A DNA stretch of 64,000 nucleotides. Origin: Acidobacteriota bacterium (GTDB lineage Bacteria > Acidobacteriota > Thermoanaerobaculia > Multivoradales > JAGPDF01). This document shows positions 1 to 10,687 of this stretch, one piece after another; the stretch's first letter is position 1, and each line of letters opens with the position of its first letter. The notes under the pieces were generated by a model, which made no database searches, was not told where the DNA came from, and worked only from the letters and a program-made list of their open reading frames with translations. The stretch lies in contig JACTMI010000029.1 in assembly GCA_014584695.1 (NCBI GenBank), positions 17,151 to 81,150 on the forward strand. Direction: 5' to 3'. A program made the translations under genes and the position numbers.

Positions 1-1
1 T

Positions 2-1279
2 CTCCTTCAGGCCCTGCGGGATCTCCGATCTGGTGCCCGACTAGCAGAGCCTGCTGAGCGCCAAGCGGCTCGCCTCGTTAGGTCCTACAAGGTCGCCCTC
101 GAAGCAAGGGTGGCTCAAGGCGTCTCCGGGTATCAGGGATTCCCCCAGAACAAGAACTGTGGTGAGCAGTTGCTCAATGTTGGCGCCGATGCAGAGCTTC
201 ATGCGGGCGACGTACAGGTCGGCCAGCTTCGTGATGCGCTGGCAAGGCTCGCTGATGCTGCGCGGGCCGTGGCCGCTCGCCGACATTGGGAAACAAGAGA
301 GAAGCAAGGATTCAATGACTTCAGCGAACGCGACCTTCGGGAAGTCTTGATGGCCATAGAGGCCGTTTTGGGGCAGTTGGAGGTTGGCGAAATCGAAGCC
401 GGTGTTAGCGAAGACGCACCCGTCGAGTTCAGGCTATCCGACCTTCCGGATCATCTCGACCGAATTGGGGCGGAGGCCCCGGGAGGCCAGACTGCCCAAT
501 TCCTGGCGACGCTAACAATGCGGATTCGAATGATGCTTGCTGATCGGCGACTTGGCCCGATTGTCAACAGGCCCGATGGGGAAGTCACGCTCGAGGGCTG
601 GCTGAACGACTACGTTGGTGCCGATGGGGCAGAGAACGGCGAAGTGGCGATTCTGGACTTGTCGCTCGTTCCATCCGATGTGATCCATGTTGTGACCGCC
701 GTCGTGGCTCGGTTGGTGTTCGAGGCGTGCCAACGGTATCGGAAGCTCAACCAGGTAGAACTTCCAACGGTGCTTGTGCTTGAGGAGGCTCACGAGTTCA
801 TCAAGAGGGCAGAGAAGGAAGAGGGGGCCACCCCCAATCCAGCGCAGATGTGCCGAGCAACCTTCGAGCGGATCGCGAGGGAGGGTCGCAAGTTCGGACT
901 CGGGCTCGTGTTGTCGTCGCAGCGGCCCTCCGAACTCTCCTCGACGGTCCTGGCTCAATGCAATACCTTCCTTCTTCACAGAATCGTCAACGATCGCGAC
1001 CAAGAGCTTGTCGGGAAGCTCGTTCCTGACAACCTCGGCGGCCTGCTCAAGGAGCTGCCAAGTCTCCCTTCGAGGCAGGCAATCCTCCTTGGGTGGGCAT
1101 CTTCGATACCAACTCTGGTCGAGATGAGTGAACTTCCTGAGCCTCAGCGCCCGCAGTCCCAGGATCCCAACTTCTGGAGAGTCTGGACAGGCGAGCTTGC
1201 GCGGCCCATCGACTGGGCGAGAGTCGCCGCAGAGTGGGCCGGGCAGGAGGTACCCGGCGATGCCGAGCAGGAAGGGTAG
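2..1279 (+). CDS. HerA-like P-loop ATPase (DUF87 type), 5'-truncated by window edge
   Basis: The reading frame is open from base 2, so the GTG at 110 is probably internal and the real start with its Walker A motif lies outside the window. The 425 visible residues contain an acidic helical region and then the C-terminal half of a HerA/FtsK-like ATPase. There is a Walker B strand ending VLEEAHEF near 787, and a sensor/arginine-finger region (SSQRPSELSSTVLAQCN) near 916-963, typical of HerA-type translocases. Such ATPases form hexamers that pump DNA with a nuclease partner. It lies 36 bp upstream of hsdR on the same strand, so the two are probably co-transcribed. The codon pattern is less GC-extreme than most of the window, consistent with an acquired gene. 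The family call is solid. The partner nuclease and the role with a restriction system are inference. Confidence 0.85.
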   Translation, partial: LLQALRDLRSGARLAEPAERQAARLVRSYKVALEARVAQGVSGYQGFPQNKNCGEQLLNVGADAELHAGDVQVGQLRDALARLADAARAVAARRHWETREKQGFNDFSERDLREVLMAIEAVLGQLEVGEIEAGVSEDAPVEFRLSDLPDHLDRIGAEAPGGQTAQFLATLTMRIRMMLADRRLGPIVNRPDGEVTLEGWLNDYVGADGAENGEVAILDLSLVPSDVIHVVTAVVARLVFEACQRYRKLNQVELPTVLVLEEAHEFIKRAEKEEGATPNPAQMCRATFERIAREGRKFGLGLVLSSQRPSELSSTVLAQCNTFLLHRIVNDRDQELVGKLVPDNLGGLLKELPSLPSRQAILLGWASSIPTLVEMSELPEPQRPQSQDPNFWRVWTGELARPIDWARVAAEWAGQEVPGDAEQEG

Positions 1280-1315
1280 CGAAGTGGTCACTGCGGGTGG
1301 GCAATCCGAGGCGCA

Positions 1316-4486
<3,171 letters not shown>

Positions 4487-4628
4487 GGCGGACACACAAG
4501 GGAGCCGGGTGGGCAGACGGTACGGCCTTCGGCTCCGGTGGCGTGGGATTGACGAGCGACGAGCGTGGCGGTGACCCGGATTGCGCCCCAGCTCAGCCTC
4601 GGGCTGAGCGGTGCCAGAGGCTCGAAGC

Positions 4629-5177
4629 TTGAACGCCCTCCGCTGCACCGCCAAGCTGCGCCGCCGGCTCGGGCCCGAGGAGCTCGCGGAGCCTGGGCCG
4701 GGGAAGGCTTTGCTCGGGGACTGGTACGCGCATCTGCTAACGGTCGATCGTCAGCCGCTCGTGCTGGCGGTGAGTGAGCGGTCGTTGCTCGCGGTCGTGC
4801 TGCCGGCGCGGGATCTGAGGAACCTGGCGCGGCACTTCCTGCGCGCGGTGCGCGAGCGGCTGGTGAGGATCGGGGTGGAGGAGGCGGCGGTCGAGAAGGA
4901 GATGGCCTGCCTCCAGCCGCTCGCGTTCGCTGCGACCCGGAGCCGGAGCGTGCTCGGGTCGCTCAACGAATTCGTCTTCCAGCTCAAGGCGCGGGCCGCC
5001 CATCCGCTCGGGAGGGACTGGACGCCCCAGTCCTTCGAGGACGAGCTCGGCGAGGTCCCCTGCTCGCCGCTCGGCTACGATCACCCGGTCGCCGTCGCGC
5101 GCCGGCTTCTCGGGGCGGAGGCGACCGTCTTGAGAGGGCCGTGGCGTGCGAGCGATTCGGACGAGACTGTGCATTGA
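4629..5177 (+). CDS. DUF6933-like protein
   Basis: A protein of about 182 residues starting LNALRCTAKLRRRLG. The TTG at 4629 puts this conserved-looking beginning at the N-terminus, while an ATG at 4611 would add six residues. It contains LGDWYAHLLTVDRQPLVL and ends with a C-terminal SLNEFVFQLKA segment, which I recognise as the DUF6933 pattern (small proteins of unknown function). A second copy lies at 7852-8221 and is broken. In both places the gene is followed by the start of a protein beginning MS.G.RIA..FT, suggesting an ancestral gene pair. It follows hsdR by about 140 bp without an obvious terminator. Function is unknown. Confidence 0.7.
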   Translation: MNALRCTAKLRRRLGPEELAEPGPGKALLGDWYAHLLTVDRQPLVLAVSERSLLAVVLPARDLRNLARHFLRAVRERLVRIGVEEAAVEKEMACLQPLAFAATRSRSVLGSLNEFVFQLKARAAHPLGRDWTPQSFEDELGEVPCSPLGYDHPVAVARRLLGAEATVLRGPWRASDSDETVH

Positions 5178-5366
5178 GCGCAGCGACGGCGCTAGGAATC
5201 GCGGTCGTGCGACTCGAGACTTCAGGGTGCTGATCCGCCGGGTCAGGGCTCGGATCCGCGAGATCCTGATACTCAGGGCGACGAAAGCTCATCCAGCGTG
5301 AACAAACTGCGCCATTCTTGTCACGCGAGGTCGACTCCTGAGCGGGCGTACGAGCCGACGACGTAG

Positions 5367-5918
5367 ATGATGAGCCCCGGTATCCGCATCGCCAGCAGCT
5401 TCACCGAGAGCCCGGCTCGGCTGACGGCCCAGGAGCAGAGCTCCGCAAAGCTGGCGGCGTTCGATCTGCAGCCGCAAGGGGTATCGCCCGGGGATCGCTC
5501 CCATTGCCTAGACTGGGCGCGAGACAGGAACTTCCGGTCGGTGCGGGTCAACGCCGACTTGCGGATCATCGTGCACCGGGGTGGCCCGGAGGGCGGGAGC
5601 CTGCTGCTCTGCTTCTTGGGGCACCACGACGAAGCCTACCGGTGGGCGGAGTCGCGGAAGATCGAGAGGCGCGCGACGACCGGGACAGCGCAGCTCGTCG
5701 AGATCAGGGAGACGGTGCGGGAGACGGTCCCGAAGTTCGTGGTGCCGAAGGTGGTCGAGGTGCCCGCTGCAGCCCAGGTTCCGCCAGCGAAGCTCCTTCG
5801 GGGTGTGCCGCGGGAGGAGGTGCGCGCCTGCTGGGGACGAACGGCCGGAGCCCGAATGCGGGCCCGGCCCGGTGGGCCCAATGACGGTGTTTCTGGCCAC
5901 TCGAGGATTGAGAGATGA
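5367..5918 (+). pseudogene. Remnant of a UvrD/DEAD helicase: isolated RelE-like N-terminal domain
   Basis: About 110 residues resemble the RelE/ParE-like domain found at the N-terminus of some UvrD-type helicase-nucleases. It begins IRIASSFTESPARLTAQEQ, continues with RSVRVNADLRIIVH and FLGHHDEAYRWAESR, and then a linker. In full-length proteins this is followed by a helicase of many hundred residues. Here the frame runs on only to about 184 codons and no P-loop follows. The next gene (AAA ATPase) starts 11 bp downstream. The likely explanation is a deletion that removed the helicase, leaving a stub. It could be expressed as a small RelE-like protein. It lies about 190 bp after the DUF6933-like gene, and the same neighbour order recurs at 8222. 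Confidence 0.6.
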
Positions 5919-5928
5919 TGGGGCGGAG

Positions 5929-7095
5929 ATGAAGAAGCCTCGCAGGGTACCGAGCGAACAGCTTCGCTTTACTCGGGTCCATCTCGAGAACTGGCGGAAC
6001 TTCACGAGCGTCGACGTCGAGCTCGCGCAGCGGGTTTTCGTCGTGGGGCCCAACGCGGCAGGCAAGTCCAACTTCCTCGATGTCTTCCGATTCCTACACG
6101 ACATCGCCTCCGTCGGTGGCGGCTTCGAAGAGGCGGTCCGGCGGCGCCAGGGAGTCTCGAAACTCCGCTCCCTCTCGGCGCGCAAGTACCCGGACGTCGT
6201 GATTCGGGTCGAGCTCGCGGCCGGCAACGGCGAGTCCTGGAGCTACGAGCTGGCTCTGGGTCAGGACAACCAGCAGAGACCCAAAGTGAAGCGCGAAGTA
6301 GTTCTTCGCGATGGGAGGAAGCTGGTCGGTCGCCCGGAGCCGGCTGATGACGAAGACCCCGAACGCCTGACGCAGACCTACCTGCAACAGGTAAACGAAA
6401 ACAAGAGCTTTCGACCGATCGTGGATGCGCTCGGCTCCGTGCGGTACCTGCATCTAGTGCCGCAGCTGATCCGCGAGCCCGATCGCTCCGTCGGTAGAGT
6501 GAACGACCCCTACGGTGGCGACTTTCTGGAGCAGCTCGCCAGCGTTCAGGACAAGACCCTTCAAGCCAGACTGCGGAAGATCTCCGAGGCTCTTCGCGTC
6601 GCCGTGCCGCAGTTGTCGGCTCTCGAGCTCAAGCGGGACAACCGGGGAACGGCACACCTGCGCGGAAAGTATGAACACTGGAGGCCTCAGGGCGCCTGGC
6701 AGAACGAGGATCAGTTCTCCGACGGAACCCTTCGACTGCTAGGGCTGCTCTGGGCGGTCGTCGAGAGCGGCGGCCCTCTTCTACTGGAGGAACCGGAGCT
6801 GTCGCTCCACCCCGAGGTCGTGCGATTCCTACCCCAGATGTTCGCGCGGATGCAGCGCCGCTCGGGGCGACAGATCATCACCAGCACGCATTCGACCGAC
6901 CTGCTCCGCGACGAAGGGATCGGCCTCGACGAGGCGCTGCTTCTGATTCCGGGGCCCGAAGGAACGGCGATCAAGAAGGCGAAGGAGTTTCGCGAGGTCG
7001 AAGACCTGCTCGAAGGCGGATCGACTCTCGCCGAAGCGATACTGCCGCTGACTCGGCCTTCGAGAGCCGAGCAGTTGGCACTTTTCGGAGACTGA
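5929..7095 (+). CDS. AAA15/21-type (OLD-like) ATPase, putative defence protein
   Basis: A 388-residue ABC/SMC-like ATPase. It opens with LENWRNFTSVDVEL (N-terminal strand), has Walker A GPNAAGKSN at about residues 41-49, a signature-like FSDGTLRLLGLL near residue 264, Walker B LLLEEPELSLHPE near residue 285, and a TSTHSTDLL switch. This is the architecture of AAA_21/OLD-family ATPases used in phage-defence modules such as OLD/Gabija, PARIS and AbiL, all of which pair or fuse with a TOPRIM or similar effector. The ATG at 5929 follows a purine-rich GGGGCGGAG ribosome-binding site. Its TGA is immediately followed by the TTG start of the next gene, so the two are translationally coupled. Defence is inferred from the family and context. 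Confidence 0.88.
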   Translation: MKKPRRVPSEQLRFTRVHLENWRNFTSVDVELAQRVFVVGPNAAGKSNFLDVFRFLHDIASVGGGFEEAVRRRQGVSKLRSLSARKYPDVVIRVELAAGNGESWSYELALGQDNQQRPKVKREVVLRDGRKLVGRPEPADDEDPERLTQTYLQQVNENKSFRPIVDALGSVRYLHLVPQLIREPDRSVGRVNDPYGGDFLEQLASVQDKTLQARLRKISEALRVAVPQLSALELKRDNRGTAHLRGKYEHWRPQGAWQNEDQFSDGTLRLLGLLWAVVESGGPLLLEEPELSLHPEVVRFLPQMFARMQRRSGRQIITSTHSTDLLRDEGIGLDEALLLIPGPEGTAIKKAKEFREVEDLLEGGSTLAEAILPLTRPSRAEQLALFGD

Positions 7096-7707
7096 TTGGC
7101 GATTCCAGTTTACGTCTCCGGCGCGGTCGAAGGGCCGACGGACGAGCGGGCTCTGCGGCGCGTCGTCGAGTCGCGTGGAGGCCTCGTTCATCGCGTGCAG
7201 GTCCAGGAAGGCAAGGCCAACCTCCGACGGGCGCTGCCGGGATACAACAACGCGGCTCGCCGGAGCCCTTGGCTCGTCCTCGTCGACCTCGATCAGAGCT
7301 TCCCGTGCGCCGCGGCGCTCGTGTCGAGCTGGCTGCCGGCTCCCGCGAGTCAGATGCGCCTGCGCGTCGTGGTCCACCAGCTCGAGGCCTGGTTGCTGGC
7401 GGACCACGAGCGCTTCGCGAGCTGGTTCGGCGTATCGAAAGCGAGAGTGCCAGCGGACCCGGACGAACTGGATGATGCCAAGCAATCACTGCTCCTCCTG
7501 ATCGGCAGGTCACGGAAGACGGCGGTGAGAGCTGACATGTTGCCGCGCGAGGGTTCAGGCAGGCGAGTGGGGCCCGCGTACACCTCGCGCATCATGGAGT
7601 TCATCGGGCACGCCGACCAGGGATGGAGGCCGGAGAGCGCGGCACGACGGTCTCCGAGCCTCGCGAAGTGCATCGTTCGGCTGGACGAGCTGCTTCGAGG
7701 AGGCTGA
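7096..7707 (+). CDS. DUF4276-like TOPRIM-type protein, partner of the AAA ATPase
   Basis: A 203-residue protein starting at a TTG with zero gap after the ATPase stop. The N-terminus YVSGAVEGPTDERAL has the acidic VEGxTDE motif of TOPRIM-like domains. It is followed by VLVDLDQSF (second acidic cluster) and the segment VVHQLEAWLLADHERF, the pattern I associate with DUF4276. A C-terminal region includes SRIMEFIGHADQGWRPESAARRSPSLAKC. In related two-gene modules the ATPase senses infection and the TOPRIM-like partner acts as effector, probably a nuclease. That is known of the relatives, not shown here. Both genes look complete, making this the only intact defence pair between 4.6 and 9.6 kb. Confidence 0.75.
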   Translation: MAIPVYVSGAVEGPTDERALRRVVESRGGLVHRVQVQEGKANLRRALPGYNNAARRSPWLVLVDLDQSFPCAAALVSSWLPAPASQMRLRVVVHQLEAWLLADHERFASWFGVSKARVPADPDELDDAKQSLLLLIGRSRKTAVRADMLPREGSGRRVGPAYTSRIMEFIGHADQGWRPESAARRSPSLAKCIVRLDELLRGG

Positions 7708-7851
7708 CGTGGCCCGGCCCCGCCGCGGTGCGCGAAAGGGCGGCGGGCCTGGGGCTAGAAGCGCCCGCACGCTCCTGCGCAGTGCGGATAGGGGATCCTC
7801 GCCGAGGCCGACGTCAGGGCGCTTCTCGCCGGGACGGCGCGCCACTTCTAG

Positions 7852-8221
7852 ACCCACCTCGGGCCCACGAACTCCGCGCGTCACTTTCGCCGCGCTCTCG
7901 CCGATCGGCTGAGGCGTCTCGACGTCGATGAGGAGCCCATTGCGCATGAGCTCGCGCACTACGACCCGCTCGCTCTCGCCACCACGAAGAGCCGGAGAGT
8001 GATCGGTTCGATGAGCGACTTCGTCTTCGTCATGAAGGCAGGCGCCGCCTACGCCGGGGCGAAGGCTTGGATGCTGGCGACCTTCGAAAACCACTTCGGT
8101 GTCGTCCCATGCGCCCCGCTCGACGGCGACCGCCCGCGAGATCCCGCGCGAAGGCTGATCGACTCGGCATCGGCCGTTCTGCAGGGGCCTGGCGCGGCCC
8201 GCAAACGCTGGAGAGCGAGCC
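7852..8221 (+). pseudogene. Decayed second copy of the DUF6933-like gene (C-terminal part)
   Basis: Reading from 7852, residues NSARHFRRALADRLRRLDV, then LATTKSRRVIGSMSDFVFVMKAG and VVPCAPLDGDRPRDPARRL, align throughout with the C-terminal two thirds of the protein at 4629-5177 (NLARHFLRAVRERLVRI, RSVLGSLNEFVFQLKA, EVPCSPLGYDHPVAVARRL). An in-frame TAG at 7849 cuts it off upstream, and no N-terminal RCTAKL-like segment is recognisable between 7708 and 7849. The original stop has also been lost, and the frame drifts on to 8307. It is therefore a fragment. Confidence 0.65.
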
Positions 8222-8290
8222 ATGAGCACCGGGTTCCGCATCGCGGATACGTTCACACCGGGTCTCGCCAAGATCATCATACTGCGCGGG
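8222..8290 (+). pseudogene. Scrap of a second helicase N-terminal domain
   Basis: An ATG at 8222 opens MSTGFRIADTFTPGLAKI, matching the first residues of the remnant at 5367 (MSPGIRIASSFTESPARL). The resemblance ends after about 18 codons. It lies immediately after the decayed DUF6933-like copy, repeating the order seen at 4629-5918. The bases from here to 8409 carry no gene I can recognise. Confidence 0.4.
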
Positions 8291-8409
8291 GTGTGCCTGG
8301 GTGCTGACGGTTCGAGAGGACCTCGTTGCATGCGCGACAGTTTGCACGAGCCATCTGAGGGAGCGCCGCAGAGGCCCGGAGTGGAAGTATCCGGCAGAGC
8401 GAACGCTAC

Positions 8410-8880
8410 TCAGTATCGGCTCCGATCGCCCGTCCCGTGTCCGCCCGGGAACTCCTCTCCGGTGGAGATATACAAGGCCAGCGCTTGCGCCATCATGCGC
8501 TCGAGATTCCTGTTGTCAATAAGCCTGCCGGCGGCCGAAACTGCTCGGACGTCGAATCGCCACGTGCCGTCTGAGTTCTGCTCTCGCGAAACCGAGTAAC
8601 CATACTTGAAGTCCGAGTCGCCAATCGGGTTGTAGGTTTCAAGTATGGTGGAGTCCACGATTTGCAGCTTGTAGTCTGACCAGCGCGAAAGCCAAGCCTT
8701 TGCCCTGGTCCATGCCATCTCCGCGTCTTCGGCGGGCACGATGAAGTTTGTTGGCTGGGCGTTCCTTTTGCCGTACCAAGAATCTTGAGCTGGGTTTGAT
8801 GGTGGCGCAGGCGCGCTCACGCAAGATGTCAACACAAGAGCTAGGCCGCCTGCCGCAACCAAGCCGAGAATCCTAGACAT
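8410..8880 (-). CDS. Small lipoprotein of unknown function
   Basis: A 156-residue protein with a clear lipoprotein signal: MSRILGLVAAGGLALVLTSC, lipobox LTSC with Cys at residue 20, then a Pro/Ala-rich linker. The mature part contains TRAKAWLSRWSDYKLQIVD and YSVSREQNSDGTWRFDVRA, resembling a compact alpha/beta domain, but I recognise no family. The longer upstream frame is rejected because the signal peptide fixes the start. Base composition is visibly less GC-rich than the surroundings, suggesting recent acquisition. It diverges from the HNH gene with only 42 bp between starts. Confidence 0.75.
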   Translation of the reverse strand: MSRILGLVAAGGLALVLTSCVSAPAPPSNPAQDSWYGKRNAQPTNFIVPAEDAEMAWTRAKAWLSRWSDYKLQIVDSTILETYNPIGDSDFKYGYSVSREQNSDGTWRFDVRAVSAAGRLIDNRNLERMMAQALALYISTGEEFPGGHGTGDRSRY

Positions 8881-8922
8881 ACCCGGTCCTCCCTCGACGT
8901 CGCTACACGTAAGGCGTCGCGC

Positions 8923-9621
8923 TTGAAACTCGACTTCTATCGAGCGTACAGCAACTTGCTGCTGGCGGGCGGACGGCCACTGACAGGATCTGTCAGTAGA
9001 CGGGAAAACGTCGGCCTGCGCGAGGCGATGAGGGAGCGGGTCCCGCTCGTTTACCTCCACGGCCATCTCGAAGGGCGCTACCACGCGATCTGGCCGGTCT
9101 ACGTCGTCGCGGACAGCCCGGCGACGCTCACCTTCACGGTCGCAGCCGACGAGCTGGCCGCGCGGGACGCCTTGCCCGGTGAGGTCGCGTACGAAGATCC
9201 AGCGATTCGGCGCGCTTACGTCACGGCGACCGTGCGGCGCCGGCTCCACCAGCAAGCGTTCCGCGAGCGGGTGCTCGACGCGTACCGGGAGCGCTGCGCC
9301 CTCTGCCGGCTCCGGCACCGCGAGCTGCTCGACGCCTCGCACATCGTCGCCGACCGGGAGCCGGAGGGGGAGCCGGTGGTCTCCAACGGCCTCGCCCTCT
9401 GCAAGCTCCACCACGCGGCCTTCGACCGTTGGATCCTGACCGTTGACTCCGACTACCGCGTGCGGGTGCGCCGCGACGTGCTCGAGGAGGAGGACGGTCC
9501 GATGCTCAAGCATGGGCTGCAAGAGCTCGAAGGGGCACGCATCGAAGTGCCGCGACGCGAGCCCCTGCGGCCGTCGCGCGAGCTGCTGGCGGTGCGGATG
9601 GAGGTGTTTCTCTCCCGGTAG
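8923..9621 (+). CDS. HNH endonuclease, probably 5'-truncated
   Basis: A 232-residue protein whose C-terminal half is an HNH nuclease: CALCRLRH (zinc-knuckle cysteines), ELLDASHIVADRE (catalytic His), then NGLALCKLHHAAFDR and VRRDVLEEEDGPMLKHGLQ. The N-terminal half has ENVGLREAMRERVPLVYLHG and GRYHAIWPVYVVADSP. Relatives I recall, restriction-like HNH proteins that recognise modified DNA, carry roughly 60-80 further residues before the ENVGLREA segment. Here the frame begins at a TTG in sequence that looks like the lipoprotein's promoter region, and a perfect hairpin (8979-8997) sits where the resemblance starts. The active site is intact, but activity is uncertain because of the missing N-terminus. 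Confidence 0.75.
   Translation: MKLDFYRAYSNLLLAGGRPLTGSVSRRENVGLREAMRERVPLVYLHGHLEGRYHAIWPVYVVADSPATLTFTVAADELAARDALPGEVAYEDPAIRRAYVTATVRRRLHQQAFRERVLDAYRERCALCRLRHRELLDASHIVADREPEGEPVVSNGLALCKLHHAAFDRWILTVDSDYRVRVRRDVLEEEDGPMLKHGLQELEGARIEVPRREPLRPSRELLAVRMEVFLSR
8979..8997. repeat. Perfect 8-bp inverted repeat, 3-bp loop
   Basis: ACTGACAG-GAT-CTGTCAGT lies within the 5' part of the HNH reading frame. It sits about where similarity to HNH relatives begins, so it may mark a recombination junction or be an operator of the divergent lipoprotein. Confidence 0.6.
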
Positions 9622-9782
9622 GGCGATGCCGATCTCGCTCCGGGCACGATGTACGAGTGGCTCCAGCCCCGCTCGACCGCCTCTTCGCTCGCCCCGTCGA
9701 CCTCGTGAGCCTCGCCTCGCTGCGCAATCCCTGCTTCATCCGCGAGATCGAGGCGTCCCGTCGGCTGCTCTATGCGGCCTGA
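9622..9782 (+). pseudogene. C-terminal fragment of an MNT nucleotidyltransferase (HEPN/MNT antitoxin)
   Basis: Starting at the base after the HNH stop, one frame gives GDADLAPGTMYEWLQ and a second gives LDRLFARPVDLVSLASLRNP followed by REIEASRRLLYAA and a TGA at 9780. Together these match the second half of MNT-type minimal nucleotidyltransferases, the D-x-D strand through the C-terminal helix, with one frameshift near 9665. The GSxxRG N-terminal part is missing. The stop overlaps the HEPN-like ATG at 9772, as is usual for these pairs. Confidence 0.6.
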
Positions 9783-9903
9783 GGCGAAGAAGTACCTCTG
9801 GGACGCGCGAGAGGCCGCGTCCCGGGTGGCCGCGTTCGTCGCCGGGAAGTACCTGGAGGACTCCCTCGGCGACGACCTGCTGCGATCCGCCGTCGGGCTT
9901 TCG
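9772..9903 (+). pseudogene. Truncated HEPN-domain toxin (DUF86 type)
   Basis: The ATG at 9772 opens MRPEAKKYLWDAREAASRV followed by FVAGKYLEDSLGDDLLRSAV, the first two helices of a DUF86/HEPN RNase toxin. After codon ~44 the similarity is lost through frameshift, and the R-x4-6-H catalytic motif is absent, so no active toxin is made. From here to 10073 I see nothing coding. Confidence 0.6.
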
Positions 9904-10073
9904 CGAAGCCGTCCCTTCGGTCGGCGAGGGCAGCTGATCGAGGGCAGCGGGCGCGGTCTCGAGGGACTCCTTGCCGGTCCACTCCGTTCGCACCGCTCGC
10001 GGCGCGCTCCGCCTCGTCGGGTTGACGGCTGGCCGCTGCTTGCCGGAGGATGCGTGTCTTCCGGGAGGAAACC

Positions 10074-10640
10074 ATGAAGCGCATTCTGCTCGTGTTGGTG
10101 GCGGCGATCGTCCTGTTCCTCGGCTTCGCGGCGACGCGGCCGGACACCTTCCACGTCGAGCGCTCGGTGTCGATCGCGGCGCCGGCGGCGGCGGTCTACC
10201 CGCACCTGGTCGACTTTCGCCAATGGGCGGCCTGGTCGCCCTGGGAGAAGCTCGACCCGGAGATGAAGCGGGAGTTCGGCGGCCCCGAGGGCGCCGTCGG
10301 CGCGACCTACGCCTGGGAGGGCAACTCCGAGGTGGGCAAGGGCTCGATGACGATCACGGGCGCCGAGCCGCCTTCGAAGCTCGCGATCCGGCTCGATTTC
10401 CTCGAGCCCATGGCGAGCACCAGCGTCACCACCTTCGCGCTGGCGGCCGAGGGCGCGGGGACGCGCGTCACCTGGTCGATGGACGGCGACCACAACTTCC
10501 TCTCGAAGGTGATGTGCATCTTCGTGAGCATGGACAAGATGATCGGCGGCGACTTCGAGAAGGGTCTCGCCAGCCTCGAGCAGGTCAGCGAGGCGGCCGC
10601 GCCCGAGCCCGAGCCGGCGGCACCGGAGGCCGTCGGCTGA
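10074..10640 (+). CDS. SRPBCC (polyketide cyclase-like) family protein with N-terminal membrane segment
   Basis: A 188-residue protein. An N-terminal hydrophobic segment (MKRILLVLVAAIVLFLGFAA) is followed by FHVERSVSIAAPAAAVYPHL and FRQWAAWSPWEKLDPEMKR, the beginning of a START/Bet v1-like SRPBCC fold with its ligand-cavity helix. A central region includes EVGKGSMTITGAEPPSKL, and a long C-terminal helix plus a Pro/Glu/Ala tail end the protein. The ATG at 10074 is preceded by GGGAGGAAACC. It is membrane-anchored or exported. The ligand is unknown. The gene stands alone between decayed toxin-antitoxin genes and the repeat cluster. Confidence 0.8.
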   Translation: MKRILLVLVAAIVLFLGFAATRPDTFHVERSVSIAAPAAAVYPHLVDFRQWAAWSPWEKLDPEMKREFGGPEGAVGATYAWEGNSEVGKGSMTITGAEPPSKLAIRLDFLEPMASTSVTTFALAAEGAGTRVTWSMDGDHNFLSKVMCIFVSMDKMIGGDFEKGLASLEQVSEAAAPEPEPAAPEAVG

Positions 10641-10687
10641 CGCGCCAGGACCCCGGCCCCGTCGTGGCCGGGAGATCGAGGCCGGAG

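Noticed and set aside
512..1291. Long minus-strand open frame opposite the HerA-like gene
   Set aside because: Shadow of the plus-strand ATPase; no domain signature and no ribosome-binding site.
5276..5369. Minus-strand peptide MRIPGLIIYVVGSYARSGVDLA, which recalls the GSxARG..SDIDL motif of minimal nucleotidyltransferases
   Set aside because: Only about 15 residues, with the spacing between motif parts too short, and nothing else of the family nearby.
8301..8409. Frame reading VREDLVACATVCTSHLRE followed by EWKYPAERTLLSIG as a gene fragment
   Set aside because: It looks protein-like but I could not tie it to any family, and it has no start or neighbour to support it.
8410..9522. Reading the lipoprotein as a 370-residue protein starting at 9522
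   Set aside because: The upstream 214 codons are antisense to the HNH gene, and the signal peptide with lipobox fixes the start at 8880.
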